A DNA stretch of 64,000 nt from Amyelois transitella. Taxonomy: Eukaryota > Arthropoda > Insecta > Lepidoptera > Pyralidae. The stretch is taken from the NCBI RefSeq assembly GCF_032362555.1, contig NC_083514.1, forward strand, positions 5,255,001-5,319,000, read 5' to 3'. A program made the translations under genes and the position numbers. The notes under the pieces are model-generated. The model searched no databases. It was not told the origin of the DNA and saw only the letters and a program-made list of their open reading frames with translations. This document shows positions 59,199 through 64,000 of this stretch, one piece after another; the first letter of the stretch is position 1; every line of letters begins with the position of its first letter.

Positions 59199-61053
59199 CG
59201 CTCATTTGGTAGAACATTGACGGAATTGCATTTTATTAAATTTTACAGGAAAGCAAGTTTAAAGTTTGTGGAGCCATATCACCTTGATTATACAAGTTTA
59301 GCCAAGTATTTTATTCTTAAACTGTAGTTAGGTTGATATACTTATATATTCCGTATTTTTTTCGTCAAAAAAACATAATTTTAGGGTCTATATAGTCAAC
59401 TATAACATAAGATACCTACAATTCCGTCATTGTATCCCTAAGGCTTAGTAAATTCTGCAGCGTGGCCATAAATATTGTTATGCATTTATGACAAAATAAA
59501 ACAACGCTTTATCAAAATCTTGAAGAAAACTTATTTATTTAAGAAGAAAACACTAATCAGTCTTTTTGTAGTAGGTAGTTTAAACTTGAGCTTTTACTTA
59601 CTTACTAATTAAACTTTGAGAATCATTAAATCTTATGTACTTACTAAACAATAAGAAATGGTAGTTAAATCACAGCTCAGTAGCTTATTATAACTTGTAA
59701 TGTTAAACATTTTTATCACTTTTATAATACCTACTAGGTAACTTATGCATTGAAAATACTCTCATAAAAAGAAGAATAGTATCCAGGTATAATATTTTTT
59801 TGAATCAATTCTCGTAAATTGTTTTTTTTTTATAGCAATAGGTATCTTACTACGGTAAGCGGGTTTTAAACTAATATTTTGAATTTCTTTTGTTGGACTC
59901 TTGGATCTCGCTCTCACAATTTTTGTTTCCACTTCTATCCAGTCTTCATCATATCCATTTTTGTATTTGTAAATTTCGCCATCCTTTTGAAATTGAATTA
60001 ATTTTATATCATTCGTTTTAATTGTATTTCCTTGAATGTCTTTTGTAGTATTCAGTCCAATTTCTTCAGTCAAGTTTTTAAGATCGTAGAAATCATCGTA
60101 ATTCATTTCTTTCACTTTAAACGGATTTCCTATTTTCTTTGCAGACCTAATAATCTGAAGGTATTGTTCGGGCACATAGATTGGTCCAGACTTCTTTGCC
60201 CTTTTAATAGCCTTTTCGATGATTGAGTGAGCAGTATCTCCCTCATTTTGGGTATGTCCTCGAATTAAGAATTTATGAGTAATTGTGTTAATTCGTAAAC
60301 TCTTGACAGCATATAAATACATCGAAAGAATGAATCTGGAAAAGTAAAAGTGAAATTCAGTTTACAATTAGGTATTTAATTGTTGAATCTCTGAATAGGT
60401 AGTAATAAATAATACAAATAGTAGAAAGTATTTAACCAACCTGTTTTTTTGTTGTCCTCCACAATTGTCAGTATAAAATACAACGTCAGAATTAGGATAA
60501 TTTTCGGATATATTTTGTAAGAATTTGTACACGCAGGATCCAATCTCAGTTGATCATAATATTTCTTTCTCAGTTACATAGATAGTAATGTTTTTCAATT
60601 AAAATAACTCATTAGGTACTTACGTAATTCGATTAAAATATTTTTTGGAGCAATAACGACTTTACTGCCAAAAATTATAAAATTTCGTCTTTATTTCCGC
60701 CAAACACACACAAAATTTGGGACAACATCGACGTACTTACATCAATACCGTCATTGTTGACCCAGAGGAAAGAAAAAAAGATGTCATAATTACCTTTCCG
60801 TCGATGTAGCACCAAAACACGTCATCACTTCACGGAGCCCCCCGCGCAACTGACCGTTACGGCGATGTTGCCGCGAAATCTTTACGAAAGTTCACTAAAG
60901 AACATTGACGATCACGCCATCTCGCGAAAAATAGTCGGAAACTGATTTCTGTCTTTGTTTCTCCAAACGTATTTACCACTTACGAGCCGTTTGTCATACT
61001 TAACTCAATTTTGAAAAAAAGTGCAATTCCGTCAATGTTCCACCAAATGAGCG
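59199..61053 (-). mobile_element. DNA transposon, 4-bp-TSD DDE lineage, element B
   Basis: Inverted ends start CGCTCATTTGGT(A/G)GAACATTG and match for about 35 bases. AGTT flanks both sides (59195-59198 and 61054-61057). Subterminal words CCGTCAATGTTCCACCAAA, CCGTCGATGTAGCACCAAA and CCGTCATTG recur (about 59412, 60746, 60798 and 61028). A minus-strand transposase remnant occupies 59762-60560. Same lineage as element A by protein blocks, CG at the tip and a 4-bp duplication. Confidence 0.8.
59762..60560 (-). pseudogene. Transposase remnant of element B, two exons
   Basis: An exon at about 60442-60560 reads SCVYKFLQNISENYPN and DVVFYTDNCGGQQKNR. A GT donor at 60441 pairs with an acceptor near 60336, and the next exon continues FILSMYLYAVKSLRIN, then KFLIRGHTQNEGDTAHSIIE, GPIYVPEQYLQIIRSAKK and PYRSK-like basic tail, to about 59762. 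Candidate catalytic residues are the Asp of YTDNC and the Asp/Glu of NEGD. The frame is closed upstream by a stop (near 60556) and the N-terminal part is missing, so it is a fossil of a plain DNA transposon. The residues around the splice join read naturally, supporting the intron. Confidence 0.7.
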
Positions 61054-61629
61054 AGTTCTGTGTGATTCCTGGCCCAACACAAATTCGCAATTAACTCGTA
61101 ATGTAAGTACATATAACGTAAAAAGTTCTTTCTTTTACAGACCCAAAGAGCTTTTAAAATTTTCACGTGTCATGACAATCACCTTTATGTCAATATCTTT
61201 ACCCACCTATAAATAAGCACCTATTTGAGAAGGAATTTTCCATTCTTTTTTTCTATGGTCTAAAATTTTACGTGGTATACTTACTCGTATTCTACGGTCA
61301 TGAATCAGTCTCTCTCGGAAGCAAAATTAAAATATAAGTTTAAACATTTCTAGATTAAATCTCCATTTTTTTGATGATAATATAGGATACATTTAATCCA
61401 TTTGAAATGCAAAACACTTACATTGGTCTGTATAAAATTGTGCTAAACGCTTATACGTATACATCGAATTATTTATTTTTCTGCCTCCTTGTGGCCTTAG
61501 CTTCAATATTGTGTTTGTGGATCTATGAAAAACCTATTTTCTACAAGGTATGTTGGGATTGATATTTTATATATTGCTCATTTTATCAAACTAACTAAGA
61601 ATTGGTTACAAGAATGATCACTATTTGCA
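61054..61629. other. Intergenic, nothing recognised
   Basis: AT-rich; right AGTT duplication of element B at 61054-61057. No gene or bounded element was recognised. Confidence 0.45.
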
Positions 61630-62815
61630 TACCAAATTTCATCAAAATCGATCGAGCGGCAAAGCCTCGGTTAGGGTATACGAAAGGGTGCGCACTTTTT
61701 GGGACTTAAAATCGGCTGAAGTCCGCCACATGCACCCGCTGGTAGTCTACATTCACGCGCTCCCCATCCACCAGCCTGCGCCGGATCGACGGGGCTACCT
61801 CCAACACCGCGTTGAAATACCGCTCACATCGGTTATTGAGGAGGAAACAGAGTCGGATATCGTCACGGGGAACTTGGTTTTGGTGGCTCACAATACCGAC
61901 TAGTTCTTCTTTTTGGATATCCTTACTAACTCCCTTGAGGATGATGAGGGGGCGACGGAGTTTAGATTCTTCTGCGACTATGTTTGGGACGTTGTTCACT
62001 TTCCGTAACGCCTCGTTACGCTGTTCTACAGTATCAAATTCAACCTTCAACATGTTTTGGCGCAAGGGTTTGACTTTGGAAGGAGCAAAGGTAGTGTTGC
62101 GGAATGAGATGTTCTTTTTCCATTCGTCGTACACCACCGGTTGCTTGTCACCGGTCTCTTTAGCCTTGACGATAATGGAAGGCAGAATGCGCGACGGGGG
62201 AGAGGGAGTAGGGAGTTTCGGGAAGGGCGACGCCACGGCCGCGGCAAAAGACTTGGTGGGCACTGGTGGAGAGGGGATAATGGTGGTGGAAACCGGCGTC
62301 ATCGATTTGAGTTCCTCTCGACTGCATTCCCGAATGACCGAGACTAGTGAACTCTTGTCCGGGGGTCTTCGGCACTCGGAGGCACAGTGGCTGGTTCGGG
62401 CGATGTTAGGATGTCCACACTGGGGGTTAGAAGATCGTCAGTGTTAGTTAGGTTAGGTTAGGCTATGAACCACACAAAGCCTAGCGAGCGAAGCGAGCGG
62501 AGCGATTGAACTCGGTCAAAAAAGGTTAGGTTTAGATAAGTGTTAAAGAAATTATTTTTTAAGGTCATATGAACTTTTTTTGTAAACCCCCTTAAATAAG
62601 GATTACGTAAAAGAAGTGACGATATCTCTGGAACTATAACCCGCAGCGATAAAGTTCATATTATGACCTTAGGGGATGCTTTTGGTCGTATCTAAGCCCT
62701 GGCATCATAAAAAATAGGGCTTAACAGGGCAAAAAAAAATCGGCGAAATTTTTCTAAATCCCAAAGAAGTGCGCACCCTTTCCGAGACTCTGACCCATCA
62801 TTTTGATGAATGTAA
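61630..62815 (-). mobile_element. R1-like LINE ORF1 fragment between inverted repeats
   Basis: A minus-strand frame (61706-62302, open further upstream to about 62430) encodes a gag-like ORF1 part: LKVEFDTVEQRNEALRKV, then RRPLIILKGVSKDIQKEELV, as in R1-clade non-LTR elements. It is preceded by a Cys/His-rich stretch (QCGHPNIARTSHCASEC). Outside it lie inverted repeats with GAAAGGGTGCGCACTT at about 61680 and 62775, extending imperfectly to CATCAAAAT on both sides. Three TTAGG units occur at 62448-62462. No RT part is present. Confidence 0.65.
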
Positions 62816-64000
62816 AATTATTTGACTCATACTTAGCCTGAAAATGTTTCTGAAACAACATATCCATTTATGTGGTCAGTTAACCCACACGTTTTAAATT
62901 TTGTGATCCTTTGATACAATATCCAATCCTCTCTGGGGAGTAAAGTCTGTCTGTGTTCTTGTAGAAAATTGCCATAGGCAACAAAGGTTGCTTATAACAA
63001 AGATGGCGATATCCCCCGGAGCAAAACAATATTGTTATGTCTAAGATGAAGAGTTTATGGTGACGCTCTGGGAACACATCACGCGCAATCGCAACAACAA
63101 TAGCGTTACTAAAAATACTTTTCTTTTAGCTGATATTTAAAAAAAGTAAGCAATCTAGTACGATGAGCTCACAAAGTAAAGTAATATTAGACGAGAGCTC
63201 TCTCGTGGTCGATGAGATCTCCGACAAGACACCGGCTATTCTAAATATTAAAATTGAAGAGGGAGCCCGAATCGATAATTACGAGACCTAGACCAGCTAA
63301 CTAGTTACAGATAAATATACGAACAATATATCAAGCTGACAGCGAAGATATAAGAAACATATTTCGTCACTTAAATTCTGTTGCTTCTTAAACTGTACCC
63401 TTAACATACATTATTTCCTTGGGATCTTTATAAGGTTCTAATAAAAAAAATACAACTTTTATTGCATTTTCCATTTATGTAAGTAGGCTGTATTAAATTT
63501 GAATCCATAAGTTGATGCAATTAAAAAAATAATAATTGCAGGTACTTTTGTCTATACACAATTACAAATCTTTTTTTTTACATGTATGTTATTACTAAAT
63601 AATTTATATTTCATAACAGAAGCTGAAGAAATATAATTCTAAAGGAAGTACATACCTAGAATTAAAAAAAATTATCTTAAATAGAAAATTAATAATTGTT
63701 AAGCTTGAACAAGTGTAAGATTTAATTAACGCATTAATTGCGTTACCCACTATTTAATTAGGTTGCACAAAAAAATTTATGACTTATTTATATTTGGATT
63801 CCAATGCAGCCAAGACATGAGAAGTAATTATTTTAGGGAAGGTATCCTATTCGGAAATAAATCGAACCGCTCTGTCTATTCTATGTATATAACTGAACGA
63901 AACTATTTCTATAATAATATTTGATTGATTTATGAATGGCGAAAGAAATGTTTGCTAGTTTTAAAAGCTCGTCACTACCTACGTTTCAACATAAATATAA
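62816..64000. other. Right edge of window, intergenic
   Basis: AT-rich. The only item of note is a short open frame at 63163-63291. The rest shows no element ends, RNA genes or exons that I can support. Confidence 0.45.
63163..63291 (+). CDS. Small open frame of unknown meaning (42 residues)
   Basis: From the ATG at 63163 the frame reads MSSQSKVILDESSLVVDE and ends EGARIDNYET before TAG. Its base composition is less AT-rich than the flanks and an acceptor-like TTCTTTTAG lies at 63121-63129. It could be a first coding exon, a small protein or chance. I do not recognise it. Confidence 0.2.
   Translation: MSSQSKVILDESSLVVDEISDKTPAILNIKIEEGARIDNYET

Noticed and set aside
61812-62447. 211-residue plus-strand frame
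   Set aside because: Antisense shadow of the R1-like ORF1, which has recognisable family blocks on the minus strand.
62448-62470. Telomere array (TTAGG)n
   Set aside because: Only three units in the middle of interspersed repeats; not an array.

Overview
This is an AT-rich nuclear window from a lepidopteran (moth or butterfly). The host genes are insect-like and split by GT-AG introns. The spaces between them are filled with repeats typical of Lepidoptera: tails carrying CCCGCGACTTCGTCCGCG, a roughly 250-bp SINE-like repeat ending in (CATA)n that occurs about a dozen times, and a few TTAGG units. No prokaryotic features, rRNA, CRISPR array or genuine tRNA gene was seen; the tRNA-like boxes are SINE heads.

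Host genes, left to right: an intronless Atg8/GABARAP gene (6.6-7.0 kb, minus); acyl-protein thioesterase/LYPLA (8.25-11.2 kb, plus, five coding exons); a REXO5-type DEDDh RNA exonuclease (18.2-20.2 kb, plus, two exons); an uncharacterised predicted N-myristoylated protein (21.6-23.7 kb, minus, four exons); a RidA/UK114 deaminase (27.05-31.16 kb, minus, three exons); the RING-WWE ubiquitin ligase RNF146 (35.0-39.8 kb, plus, six exons); mitochondrial ribosomal protein bL36m (41.4-41.7 kb, minus); an acidic nuclear-type protein whose 3' half seems to be missing (49.3-52.6 kb, minus, four exons); and OSER1 (56.5-57.1 kb, plus). They are ordinary housekeeping genes (autophagy, depalmitoylation, RNA trimming, imine detoxification, PAR-dependent ubiquitination, mitochondrial translation, oxidative stress). 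Nothing suggests a shared pathway or operon. RNF146 and bL36m are convergent neighbours.

Mobile DNA makes up much of the rest, and several elements can be bounded to the base by terminal inverted repeats (TIRs) plus target-site duplications (TSDs). These are: two members of one DDE-transposon lineage with 4-bp TSDs (4035-6203 and 59199-61053); a 6-kb MULE/NOF-like element with long TIRs and an 8-bp TSD (42723-48755); a 1.4-kb element with a 9-bp TSD that split a LINE and was itself hit by a SINE (12642-14065); an hAT-type MITE full of ATCGAT with a second element nested inside (52878-53955); a TA-flanked MITE filling an intron (50316-51453); a piggyBac-like MITE with CTAA flanks (16799-17535); and two nearly identical THAP-coding, P-like elements (2896-3809 and 27534-28448). 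LINE fragments of RTE-like, Jockey/CR1-like and R1-like type are scattered throughout. No LTR retroelement or other capsid- or envelope-bearing element was recognised.

The observations most worth a second look are: the paired 4-bp-TSD transposons; a tandem duplication in RNF146 that copies a 3' splice site with the start of an exon; the intronless Atg8; the missing 3' end of the 49-52 kb gene, which abuts the MULE insertion; and inverted duplications at the ends of two SINEs.
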